Of a stretch of 64,000 nt of DNA, positions 48,102 through 57,254 are shown one piece after another. The first letter of the stretch is position 1. The number at the start of each line of letters is the position of its first letter. The translations under genes were made by a program, and so were the position numbers. The DNA comes from Pyrenopolyporus hunteri (taxonomy: Eukaryota > Ascomycota > Sordariomycetes > Xylariales > Hypoxylaceae). The stretch lies in NCBI GenBank assembly GCA_902806595.1, contig CADCXC010000010.1:1426001-1490000 (forward strand), read 5' to 3'. The notes under the pieces were generated by a model. The model had not been told where the DNA came from and made no database searches. It saw only the letters and a program-made list of their open reading frames with translations.

Positions 48102-49613
48102 ATGAGCGCCGCCAAAGCTTCGGAGAATCTAAATCTCGAAAATTTCAAGGAAACCTTCAACTTCGCTATACAACCAATTCAACACCGCACCGCGACCGGG
48201 CAGCCCCCCATGATCCGGAACCCGCTGCACTCGGCCGTCGGCCGCACGAGGCCCGACCTGAACCGCGTCGCAGAGGGCATCGCCGCCTCGCTGCGGCAAT
48301 TCTCCATCAGCGCCCAGCGCGCCGCCGAGGGCAACGGCAACGGCAACGATAACCCCAGCAACAACTACAACAACAACAACAACTATAACTATAACCGGTC
48401 CCCTCCGACCCCGGGTCCGACCAACCGCCAACGTGCTGCCGCCGCCGCAGTCGACGAGCTCCTGGCCAGCGTGACGGGCAGCAACAACGGGTTCTCGAAA
48501 ACGCCCCCGCTCAGGTATTACAACCCCGCGTCCCTGAACCGGTCCCCGGCTGCTACGGCTGCTGCTGCTGCTGCTCCTGGAGGCCAGGGCCAGGGCCAGG
48601 CTCAGGCTCAGGCTCCGGGGCAGGGGCCGAATATTATCACCCTCAAGACACCGCCGCGAGGCGGCTTCGCTGGGGCCAGGGGGCCTTTTCCCGGCGGCGG
48701 GAACTTCCAGTTCCAGAGTCAGAACCAGAGCGGCAATAATGGCGGTGCTGGTGCTGGTGTTGGTGGTGCCGGTGGTGCCGGAGGGCCCCCTGGAGGCCTG
48801 AGGATCATTCGGGGTGGATTCCGCGGACGAGGTGGGACATTTGCTCCCCGTAACGTAGGAGGGCGACAAGGAGGAGGAGTAGGAGGCGGCAGTTTCGGTC
48901 CCGGCCGTGGTGGCGGCCGCCGAGACGACCGACCGCAGCGCGCGCGCCGGGGCCGGCGTCGCTCGGGCGGGAGGGACGAGGACCGCGGGGGCAGGCGGCG
49001 GCAGCGGGAAGAGGAGGAGGAGGAGGAGGGAGGCGGGGGCCTCCTGACCCTCCACCCGCGGGTGCGGGCGTACCTGGAGGAGAAGGAGATCGGGCGGACG
49101 ACGGCGTTCCGGCCGTCCGTGAGCCTCGAGTCGCTCGCGGGCTGGGGGCCGGCGGTGGCGACGTCGTCGACGGCGTTCGCGCGGGGCGAGACGGTGCTCC
49201 GGCAGGCGCGCGTGCTGGGCAGCGGGCAGCACTTCCACCCGACGAACCTGGGGCACGCGGACGGGATGCGGCGGGCGTGGCGCGACGGCGCGGGCGTCTT
49301 CATCCCGCCGTCCGACGACGCGCGCCGGTGGGCCAGGCAGGTCCTCAAGGACCGCAAAGTGGAGGCCCCCGCCGAGGTCAAGGCCGCCGTGCTCGAGGAC
49401 GCGCTGCTGGGCCGGTACGGCCGCGCGCCCAAGTACGCCGACCCCGGCGACGTGTACGGCACCATCAGGAACTACGTCAACAGGGACGGCACGTGGAACG
49501 CGGACGCGAGCAGGAAGATCGAGGACAAGGTCAGGAGTTTCCTGGAGCGCACCGCTGGGCCGGGTACGACTGCTGGGGCTGGGGCTGGGGCTGGGGCGGA
49601 GGCGAAGGCTTGA
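48102..49613 (+). CDS. Gly/Arg/Asn-rich, probably mitochondrial hypothetical protein
   Basis: This is a single exon of 503 residues from the first ATG, or 467 from the in-frame ATG at 48210. The second start gives MIRNPLHSAVGRTRPDLNRV and then SLRQFSISAQRAA, which looks like a mitochondrial presequence with a cleavage site; I think it may be the real start. Next come poly-Asn/Tyr (about 85-100), Gln/Ala/Gly repeats (about 165-180), and Gly/Arg-rich segments with RGGFRGRGG, RGGGRRDDRPQRARRGRRR and an acidic poly-Glu run. The last 175 residues are ordered (LHPRVRAYLEEKEIGRTTAFRP to SRKIEDKVRSFL). The ordered part resembles a mitochondrial ribosome or RNA-associated fungal protein, but I cannot name it. 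It converges on the mitochondrial recycling-factor gene. The very GC-rich repeats open a long frame on the other strand. Confidence 0.75.
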   Translation: MSAAKASENLNLENFKETFNFAIQPIQHRTATGQPPMIRNPLHSAVGRTRPDLNRVAEGIAASLRQFSISAQRAAEGNGNGNDNPSNNYNNNNNYNYNRSPPTPGPTNRQRAAAAAVDELLASVTGSNNGFSKTPPLRYYNPASLNRSPAATAAAAAAPGGQGQGQAQAQAPGQGPNIITLKTPPRGGFAGARGPFPGGGNFQFQSQNQSGNNGGAGAGVGGAGGAGGPPGGLRIIRGGFRGRGGTFAPRNVGGRQGGGVGGGSFGPGRGGGRRDDRPQRARRGRRRSGGRDEDRGGRRRQREEEEEEEGGGGLLTLHPRVRAYLEEKEIGRTTAFRPSVSLESLAGWGPAVATSSTAFARGETVLRQARVLGSGQHFHPTNLGHADGMRRAWRDGAGVFIPPSDDARRWARQVLKDRKVEAPAEVKAAVLEDALLGRYGRAPKYADPGDVYGTIRNYVNRDGTWNADASRKIEDKVRSFLERTAGPGTTAGAGAGAGAEAKA

Positions 49614-50024
49614 TTCGGATGGTTGCAGCCTTCGAGACGCTCTGCTCTGCTCTGCTCTGCTGCACACTAGAATGTACATACAATATGATCCGACGCCTCT
49701 AGATTCTGGCGCTGGGTCTACTTCGTTCCGTCACGGGACGCTTGTATCAGTAGGTGGATATACTGGCTAGTGTACGGCTACAACTACAAATACACGGGTA
49801 CACATCTATATTAGTCAAGTCATACCACACTCTTTGGTTAAACTTATAGGTATTCAGAGGTCATCTAAAGGGAGGGTTTAAGCCATGTGTTCATTCGCTC
49901 AACTTAGGTCCTATAATACCCTAGCCTAATCTTTCGTCTAGGGAAACTCGAAGCCTCGAACTAAACTACCTACACGTAGAGCACCTCAGGCTCGTACTAA
50001 CTAATAGGTTAAAAGTCGTAGCCT
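49614..50024. other. Short convergent spacer
   Basis: This 411-bp spacer between convergent genes contains both 3' UTRs; a TCTGC repeat sits at 49641-49660. Nothing else is seen. Confidence 0.5.
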
Positions 50025-50994
50025 TCACTTAGCCTCGGCCGCCTTCAACGCCTCCTTCTCGGCGTCGTCGATCTCCGTCATCTTGGCCTTGATGACCTTG
50101 TCGAGCTCCTTATCCGCGGTCCTCTTGAGGTCGGGGCCGACGAGGCCGTCGCGGCGCCAGGTGGTGTGGATCTTGTCGCGGCGCTGGCGCACGGCGCGGA
50201 CGCGGTCGCGCCACTCGTTGCAGGCGGCCTTGACGCGGCGGACCAGGTCGTCGGGCCGCTCGGGCTCGATCTTGAGCACGAGCTCCAGCGCGTTGTCCGC
50301 GTCCCGCTGCGGCTGCTGGTTGAAGTCCGGGCTCGCCTGCACGGCGCTCAGGATCGCCTTCACGTACACTTCCTCGTGCGCGATCAGCGAGATCGTCCGC
50401 CCCCCGCGCGGCACGATCTGCGCCACCTCCCGCAGCGGGTACGTCTCCCCCGGGTTCTTCCGGTCCGGCTGCACCCGCAGAGCCCCCACCGAGTCCGGGT
50501 TGAACCGCCCCCCGGTCCGCAGCTTCTTCAGCGCCTCCCGGAAGTGCTCGTCGTGGCCCTTCAGCCGCGACGCCACGTCCGCGAAGTCCAGCGGCTCGTC
50601 GGGGTCCGCGGCGGGGTGCTTGGGCCCGTTGGGGTCGGCGTCTGCGTCGCTAGAGGGTGCGGGGGCAGCTGCTCCTACTCCCTCGTACTTCTTGCGATCC
50701 TCGCGCTTCTTTTCCTTCGAGGCCTTGGCCTTGTATAAAGGTGTGGTGGTGTGCAAGGCCCGGATGCTGCCGCTCGCGAGGAGCTGCACGTGTTGGCTTG
50801 GGGCGCGGCATGCTCGAAGATAGCGGGGTTCGTTTGCTGTGAGACGTGATCGAATCACATCGTGGCTGCATTGGAGGACGACCGTGAGTTATTGAAGCTT
50901 ATACGAGGGGGTCAATTGGGAGGACTGACGCGATCCCAGGCTCGGGACGAGCAAGGCTTTGCCGCAGGAATGCTCTGGAGGCTGTAATCCGCAT
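50025..50994 (-). CDS. RRF1: Mitochondrial ribosome recycling factor
   Basis: The large exon runs from 50858 or slightly upstream to the stop at 50025 and encodes about 277 residues. It has no ATG near its 5' end (the open frame begins with GTG and an in-frame stop lies just upstream), so a short first exon is needed. The best candidate starts at 50994 and reads MRITASRAFLRQSLAR, a good mitochondrial leader; its donor and the acceptor (probably after CTCACAG near 50843) are tentative. The frame then gives SGSIRALHTTTPLYKAK, a typical presequence end, a Lys-rich linker, and the RRF fold with YPLREVAQIVPRGGRTISLIAH and VKAILSAVQASPDFNQQPQ. The factor splits post-termination mitoribosomes together with mitochondrial EF-G. 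The C-terminus is charged and helical (DKELDKVIKAKMTEIDDAEK). Confidence 0.85.
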
Positions 50995-51787
50995 GGCTCT
51001 TCGTTTGAACAGAGTAGAAGTTTGGTGAGCTAAGTTAAGAAAGTTACCTTCCCAAGACTTTTGCTTGGAGCTTTCTGCGTGCGTTTTCCCTCGAGTTTCT
51101 TATCGATAGAAATACTTGGGGGATCTACGCTCCACACCGTATTGTACCATTGTATTATAGTACCTGCGTAAATCCTTCCTTCTAGTTGAGGTCAACAATC
51201 TTCTCGGGTCTAAGAAGAGGGAAATAGCAATCTGGTCCCAGACGTGAGTTCAATAGAGCAGCTGCGGCTAGATAAGGGTCCCCGTAGTACCTATACGAAG
51301 AGATAGTCGGTTGAACCCTCCCTCAAAAAGCCGTGAACATTCCGAGTCGCTCAAGTACCTAGGTACCTATTTATCTTGGATCATTTAACTAGATTTTGGT
51401 TTAAGCCCCCCCAGAATTTCGAATATAGTATAAACATACCCTCTAATAGATATGCTAGTTCTTGAAATTCCTGATTCACCATCTTTTATTTGTATTATAA
51501 TGGTGATCGAAAACTATCGCCATGGAGGCAATACATAGAAGAAGATTGTGAGATCCAATTTGTACAATACCGAGATGTTGCATAACCTGCTTAAAGCGTA
51601 AAAGTTACCCACAGTTAGCGCCATCCCCACTAGCCTAGCCACCGGAGACTGTGCCAATACTAAGTACCTAACTTGGCTTTGTACTAAGTCGTGGCTGAAC
51701 CGAAAAGAAAAAGGAAAAGTTAGGTAGCATTATAAAACTTGATTACAGCGCAAATCCCCAACAAGGAAGAATGTGATTCGCCGATCC
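50995..51787. other. Spacer upstream of recycling factor and tRNA
   Basis: This 0.8 kb AT-rich region contains the recycling-factor promoter and a perfect 12-bp CCTAGG palindrome at 51355-51366. No gene is seen. Confidence 0.5.
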
Positions 51788-51887
51788 GGTCGACTGGTGT
51801 AGTGGTTATCACGTCTGTCTTACATTGATGCCGTATGGTATAATGTGAGGACACAGAAGGTCGCAGGTTCGATCCCTGCGTCGATCA
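51788..51887 (+). tRNA. tRNA-Val (anticodon UAC) with 27-nt intron
   Basis: A complete cloverleaf can be drawn. The acceptor stem GGTCGAC (51788-51794) pairs with GTCGATC (51880-51886) with one G-U pair, followed by discriminator A. The D arm is GTGT-AGTGGTTA-TCAC. The anticodon stem TCTGT pairs with ACAGA around loop CTTACAC, so the anticodon is TAC (valine). The T arm is GCAGG-TTCGATC-CCTGC. An intron at 51825-51851 sits at the canonical place after position 37. The box A and B internal promoters are intact. It lies alone between the recycling-factor gene and RAD2, as dispersed fungal tRNA genes do. Confidence 0.95.
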
Positions 51888-52367
51888 ACTTTTTGATATA
51901 GTTTCCTTTTTACCATGCTGGCTCGGGTTGCATTATTCTTTTTTTCTTCTTGTTTTTCAATTGCGCATTTTGTACTCGGCTACTTTCCGTTCATTATCTC
52001 ATCAATATGCTCTAAATATAACTCGTCGGCTTGCTGCAGGACAGACCATCGGATATCTGGGATGCATCTAACAAGGCAAAATCTAGGCGACTCTACGAAG
52101 AAAGATCCGACATTAGCTTTGGCTACAGCTCTTCTGCATTAGTTGCATCACGAACTGGAGATATGGTGACAAAGGGACAAATCCTATCGCCCGAGTATAA
52201 AACGCCTATCATCATGAACTTAGACTTCATAGCATGTATGGTATCTCCTGATGCACTAATATTCATACATACATCTTGTACTTCCCAACAAGACGACACG
52301 CAAACCAATGGGCCCTAAATAATTCCACAGAACGGTAAGATCCGAATATGTAGGGAAGGGAAAAGTA
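51888..52367. other. Spacer tRNA / RAD2
   Basis: This 480-bp region begins just after the tRNA with T-rich runs (51889-51912 and 51938-51958) able to act as a Pol III terminator. The rest is the RAD2 3' UTR. No gene is seen. Confidence 0.5.
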
Positions 52368-55300
52368 TTACGTAGAAGCCTTAGTCCTCTTCCCCCTTTT
52401 CCCACCCCTACTCGCCCGCTTGCCTACAGTTTTCCGAACGCCGTCCTCTTTTCCTTGCGCCTGTCCATTTCCATTCTCATGTAAATCGCCATCGCCATCG
52501 CCAAGATACTCATAGTCATCGTCATCATCATCGTCAATCGTAATAGTATTGGCAGCCTTCCTCTTCCGCCGCCCGTTCGGTTTCGACGGGGCAAGGCTCT
52601 CGTCCTCTACGGGGGCGGCTTCTTCCGCGGCAGTAGCAGTATTTGCAGCGTCAATACTATCAACCACAGCCTTCGCACGCAGCTTATTCACAGCTTCGGC
52701 CATGCGCTTGCTACCTTGTACCTTTTGCCTCGGGGCGAACGCCTCCTTGGCGCCGACTCCGACGGCGCCCTCGAAGAAGCGCGTGATGTTGCTCTGCGTG
52801 CCCTCGGCCTCGCGGCGGTTCATGTCCCGTATTACGGGGACGAGGACCTCGTCGGTGCGGTCCTCGCTCCACCCAATCGTGCTCATGAGGAACTGCCTGA
52901 GGCCCGCGACGTCGGGCACGCCCCATTGGAACTGCTCCGCGTTGCTATCGACTTCGGGATGTAGGTAGGCGTCGTATACGGCAGGGTTCGGGAACCCAGG
53001 CGGAAGAAACAGCTTCGTGGCCTGGGCCTTGCGGAACTTCCTCCGGAAGGCCGAGGATTTGTCGGCATCCTTAGGTCGGTTGTGGATCTGCACGTCCTGC
53101 CACCACTCGCGAAACTTCTCAAGCCCGTCCTTACCGGGGAACTCGGAGAGGATTTCGACAGCGGTTACGGGGCCGACTCCTGGGAGGCCCTCCGTGTAGT
53201 CGGACCCTAGTAGCTGGGCCAGGGATATCAATTGTTCGCGAGAGAGCGAGAGTTCCTTCTCGAGATCGGAACTGAGGTAGCATTCGACGAACTTGTTGCT
53301 GTTGAACATGTTCTTGTACACTCGCGTGCCGCCGAATAAGAAGGTGTCCGAGTCATCCGTTACTATCCCATCGACTAGCCCAAGTCTCACCAGCTCGGCA
53401 CATTGAGCCTCTGCTTCCATTGGTGCCGTTATATACGGGATACCAAAGAATCGCAGTAAGGCTTGGCATTCTGTGATCATGATCTGGGTGACCTCATCCG
53501 CATCTCTCCGGTCCTTCTTCTGTTGGTTTCGCAATGCTTTGAGTTCTCGTTCATAAGCCTCTTGATTCTCTTTCTCGGACTTGTGATTCAGCTGACTCGC
53601 AAAGCGTGCGTGCTCTTCCGCTTCCTCTGCCATTTGGGCAAGCAGCTCTTCTTCCTCCGGGTCGCTGAATTCATTATCATCAAATTCGGCGTCCCCAAAA
53701 ATTTCGTCATTAGCAGCGTCGGCCACAGTTTCTGGTTCATGGGGAGGCTCGGCGGCTTCCGGTGCGGGCACATCAACATCTTCAAACGTAGGTTCTGGCG
53801 ATTCTCGCTGAGTGGTAATATCATCATTGAAATTATTGGGCTCTTCCGGTGGTTGTAAGACCTCAACTTCTTCGAACTCTGGTTCTGGTGAACCTGATTT
53901 AGATGGTGATACTAGATCAAGTACTGTACTGTCCATTGCTTCGCCTTCGGAAGCAGCCCGCTCCTGTACTGTATCTGCGTGGCGCGTGTCCTCAATTTGA
54001 TCCTCCTCGTCGGCAACTGGAGGATTGACTCTCGTCAGAGTAGCAGGAGACAACCGCGATGTACTTTGATTATCCTCGGTATGAACTGGGCTCTTCCGAT
54101 GAGATAATGAAGGCGCTTCAATGATCTGAACGTCGCTGTCGTCATCCGAGGATTCAATCTCAACTATTGCATCTATACGCCTCCTCCTTTCTTCCTCTAG
54201 CGCAGCTTCTCGATCTTGCTCATTGATTTCATGCTCAATGGCTCGTTGAGCTTTCAGGGACTCGCGGATATCCGTCTCATTCTGCATCATCCACGGTGGC
54301 AGGGGACGGGCCGCTTCGCTCCCTTCTATTTCGATACCATCATTATCATCATTATCGTCGTCCCGTACGAAACCACCTGCAAGTTCTTCGTCAGAAGCCG
54401 GCTCTTCACCAATCTCTCTCTCAGGCGCTTTCGCGGGTGCGCGCTTCTCTTTATTTGCAAAAATACTAGATTTCCAGTCCAACTTCTCAAACGGCAAGGG
54501 CCCATCAAATGGGTTCTTCATATTTGGAACCACAGGAGCAGCCTGTGGTTTGAAAGCTGGAGCTGCCTTCTTTTTCCTCTTCGAAGATAGAGCAGCTCGT
54601 AAATCAACTTCGCTGTCGCTACTCGCATTGCTATCTCGTCGTTGTGGCGCGGGTTTGGAGATAGCTGCGTTTGCTCTATTGTTTACAATATGCGCAATCA
54701 TACTACCGCTTGCAGAGGCGATAGGCTTCGATCCCTCGACTGCTTTCTGAGTCCACTCAGGGGCGGGGACGTCTTCAAACTCCTCATCTTCATCTTCCTC
54801 CCCAGGTTTTGCTGAGCCTACTCCATGCTGACTCTTAAGGGACATGGCGATAGCCCGGTTAAGATCTTCCTCTTCATCATCGATGAGAATGTTTTCCTCC
54901 TCGTTTCGCGACTCAAAGAGCTCATTAATGTCATCAATATCTCCCCCAACAAATAGTGAATCGTCTTCGTCATTAAGATCGCGAATATTGCCGTGTTTCT
55001 CTTGTAGTCTTGGTTGAATTTTCGGCAACCGATTCACACCTTCGATAGGGACGTCTTCAAAATCATCTTCGTCTTCCCACTCCTCATCTTCCTCCTTGGC
55101 TTGATACTGGAAATCTAGGGCATCGACATCAATAGGCTTATGTATCTCGCCCTCATCTTTCTTCTTATTGACGACGCCGAGAGCCCATCCACCTTCGGCT
55201 CCCTCATTCTTGACTAGGATATATTCGCGATCTTTTTCGCCCGCTATACGCGCATTCTTCGCCAATGTGAGATCTGTTCCGGTCATTCCGGCCTCTTGCA

Positions 55301-56168
55301 TGAGCCTCTGCGTCAAATGATTTCTTTCTCGTACCCTCTCAATCTGAAACCGGGAGAACGCCATTCTATCGGGGAACATGCCATCCAACTGCTCTTTACT
55401 CAAGCCCATCCTCAACCGGCTTCGCAGTCTTGCTGCGTTGAGGATGTTATATCTATCGACAGGCGGCAGGCTCTTGAAGAACTCGCCCTCGAAGTCGATC
55501 TTGCTGAAATCATACACGTTGATGTCTTCGCCACGGTTGAATTGTCTCGCGTATTCCTCTAATTCTTCAATGCTCATTATTCGAGGGTCTTCCGGCCGGC
55601 CCATGCCCTCGATACCACCATCTAGGTCCGGCAAGTGATAAGCGTCTTGTTTGTAGAATTTTCTGTTCTTTTGCCGCTGGGCTTGGCTCATGCCCAACTC
55701 ATCCACATAAACCATGTTTTCTAGATCCGGAAGCTCTTCCACAGGCTCTTCAATGTCCGGCCTCCCCCGCTCTTCACGTTCTATTCTTTTCCGGCGCCTC
55801 TCATCCTCCTCTTCGGCTATACGCTGCATTTGCACAGCCAGCAGCTTACCGGCGGTGCGAACGGCATCCTCCCTGCGGCCCTCGCGTCTCCGCTTCCGAT
55901 TCGTAATCGTCTGGCGCTTGAGGGCAGGGGCGCCGCCGTCGAAGACGAAGACCGGGCGGATGCCGAACCATAGCAGCTTGCATATGCGGCGGAAGAAACC
56001 GACGACGTGGGAGTTTCGCAGAGCGTTTCCCTCTTTATCGCGAACGGCTTTGAGGAACTGGTAGATCCAGATGGATGCATCGACGGCCAGACGTTTGCGG
56101 TTTAGGGTGGCGAGGTTCGTCGGGCGGGCACAGGGCTGCACAACGGTCCAGAGCCCGTTAACACCCAT
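52368..56168 (-). CDS. RAD2: XPG/Rad2 structure-specific endonuclease (nucleotide excision repair)
   Basis: A single exon of 1266 residues starts at an ATG that gives the invariant MGVNGLWTVVQP. The N (XPG-N) nuclease block covers residues 1-100, with DASIWIYQF and FVFDGGAPALKRQ. An acidic, disordered spacer of about 750 residues, usual for Rad2 and absent from FEN1, follows. The I block begins near 895 (CQALLRFFGIPYITAPMEAEAQCA, GIVTDDSDTFLFG), with the helix-hairpin-helix at LLGSDYTEGLPGVGPVTAVEIL. The metal-binding acids (EAEA, DDSD) are present. A PCNA-binding box QSNITRFF lies near 1123, and the tail is a Lys/Arg nuclear signal. Rad2/XPG makes the 3' incision in nucleotide excision repair and works with TFIIH, which binds the acidic spacer. 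It is divergent from NAA38 with about 600 bp between start codons. Confidence 0.97.
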   Translation of the reverse strand: MGVNGLWTVVQPCARPTNLATLNRKRLAVDASIWIYQFLKAVRDKEGNALRNSHVVGFFRRICKLLWFGIRPVFVFDGGAPALKRQTITNRKRRREGRREDAVRTAGKLLAVQMQRIAEEEDERRRKRIEREERGRPDIEEPVEELPDLENMVYVDELGMSQAQRQKNRKFYKQDAYHLPDLDGGIEGMGRPEDPRIMSIEELEEYARQFNRGEDINVYDFSKIDFEGEFFKSLPPVDRYNILNAARLRSRLRMGLSKEQLDGMFPDRMAFSRFQIERVRERNHLTQRLMQEAGMTGTDLTLAKNARIAGEKDREYILVKNEGAEGGWALGVVNKKKDEGEIHKPIDVDALDFQYQAKEEDEEWEDEDDFEDVPIEGVNRLPKIQPRLQEKHGNIRDLNDEDDSLFVGGDIDDINELFESRNEEENILIDDEEEDLNRAIAMSLKSQHGVGSAKPGEEDEDEEFEDVPAPEWTQKAVEGSKPIASASGSMIAHIVNNRANAAISKPAPQRRDSNASSDSEVDLRAALSSKRKKKAAPAFKPQAAPVVPNMKNPFDGPLPFEKLDWKSSIFANKEKRAPAKAPEREIGEEPASDEELAGGFVRDDDNDDNDGIEIEGSEAARPLPPWMMQNETDIRESLKAQRAIEHEINEQDREAALEEERRRRIDAIVEIESSDDDSDVQIIEAPSLSHRKSPVHTEDNQSTSRLSPATLTRVNPPVADEEDQIEDTRHADTVQERAASEGEAMDSTVLDLVSPSKSGSPEPEFEEVEVLQPPEEPNNFNDDITTQRESPEPTFEDVDVPAPEAAEPPHEPETVADAANDEIFGDAEFDDNEFSDPEEEELLAQMAEEAEEHARFASQLNHKSEKENQEAYERELKALRNQQKKDRRDADEVTQIMITECQALLRFFGIPYITAPMEAEAQCAELVRLGLVDGIVTDDSDTFLFGGTRVYKNMFNSNKFVECYLSSDLEKELSLSREQLISLAQLLGSDYTEGLPGVGPVTAVEILSEFPGKDGLEKFREWWQDVQIHNRPKDADKSSAFRRKFRKAQATKLFLPPGFPNPAVYDAYLHPEVDSNAEQFQWGVPDVAGLRQFLMSTIGWSEDRTDEVLVPVIRDMNRREAEGTQSNITRFFEGAVGVGAKEAFAPRQKVQGSKRMAEAVNKLRAKAVVDSIDAANTATAAEEAAPVEDESLAPSKPNGRRKRKAANTITIDDDDDDDYEYLGDGDGDLHENGNGQAQGKEDGVRKTVGKRASRGGKRGKRTKAST

Positions 56169-56767
56169 CTCGTTACGGGAATCGTTGGATCAGCAGCGCA
56201 GTTTATAGGATGAGATAAAATTGAGATGAAACGCTCATGTATAATGTAAGTGTGGCCGCATGGTGAGTGACGCTACTCAGAGCCGACGAAGACTAAGTTC
56301 GGATTAGAAGAAAATGAGACGAGAAATTGGGAAGAAATTGGGAAGAAACTAGGAAGAATCGTCGCCTAGAATTGTTACGGAAATGGAAACGACGATGACG
56401 ATGACTCGACGCCGCACCGCGACAACTGGTCCCGGCCGTCGCGTCTGATCCCGAACCAGGTACAAGTACAATACATATTACAGGGGCGGCCCTGTCGGCC
56501 TTTAAAGTGGCCGCAGCTGCAGGTCGCAGGGATCTTGGCTTATCGGAAGTAGGATCGAGCTCCTATCGATAAGCGCATGCGGCCCCTCTTCGCGCTGTAC
56601 TTCACGTTTCTTTCCTTTAACCAGGTACCTACATAGAGAAGCGATTCTCGATCACGTACCCGTCGTAATAGAATATCAAAATGAGAGCGCCAACAGCCTT
56701 TTAATACAACCTTACCTTAAATCTTCCCGGGATAGCATATCCTAGGAGCGTACACCGTCACCGGAAC
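56169..56767. promoter_or_regulatory. Bidirectional promoter RAD2 / NAA38
   Basis: The 599 bp between divergent start codons must hold both promoters. I see AT-rich and GA-rich stretches and repeated GGGAAGAAA-like units at 56328-56355, but no motif that I can name with confidence. Confidence 0.6.
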
Positions 56768-57254
56768 ATGGAGGAAAACGTCGAAAAGGCAGAGGCCGAA
56801 ACATTCCTCAAGTCGCTCATCAACAAGAACCTGCGCATCTACACGACAGACGGGCGGCTCTTCATAGGGACGTTCAAATGCACCGACACAGTCCGTCACT
56901 CCCCCTCCCCAATCCCAAATACAACAAGCTTGCATTACGCCCGATCTACATAAGAGTATACTATACCAATGCTAACACAAACCCCATCCACAGCACAGCA
57001 ACGTAGTCCTCTCGCTGACCTACGAGTACCGACAACCATCGCCGCAAAAACTCGCCGAAGCCGCCGCCGCCGCCGCAGCCACGAGTTCCGCATCGGGCAA
57101 GGGCGCCACCGTTACGGCGGATATGACGTCGCGGTACCTGGGCCTGGTCGTCGTGCCCGGCGAACACATCGTCAAGATGGAGGTCGAGGAGTTCGCGAGC
57201 CAGATGAAGGGCCGGTCGATACTCGAGCGGCGGGATATTTACGGCGGTCGGTAG
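56768..57254 (+). CDS. NAA38: NatC auxiliary subunit NAA38 (LSM-domain protein)
   Basis: Two exons, 56768-56890 and 56994-57254, give 127 residues. The intron (103 nt) has an unusual GTCCGT donor but a good GCTAAC branch point; the join gives FKCTDT-HSNVVLSLTYEYR. The Sm-like fold is clear: an N-terminal helix (EAETFLKSLINKNLRIY), Sm1 (TTDGRLFIGTFKCTD, with the DGR-x-F-x-G-x-F-x-C-x-D signature), an Ala-rich insertion of about 20 residues, and Sm2 (RYLGLVVVPGEHIVKMEVEE). NAA38 (yeast Mak31, human LSMD1) works with NAA30 and NAA35 in the ribosome-bound NatC complex, which acetylates Met-Leu/Ile/Phe N-termini. It lacks the features of spliceosomal Lsm proteins. LSM8-like is the alternative, but the sequence fits NAA38 better. 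Confidence 0.88.

Noticed and set aside
48129..49679. 516-codon open frame antisense to the Gly/Arg-rich gene
   Set aside because: It is an artefact of GC-rich, repeat-rich coding sequence on the other strand; its product is low complexity and shows no family motif.
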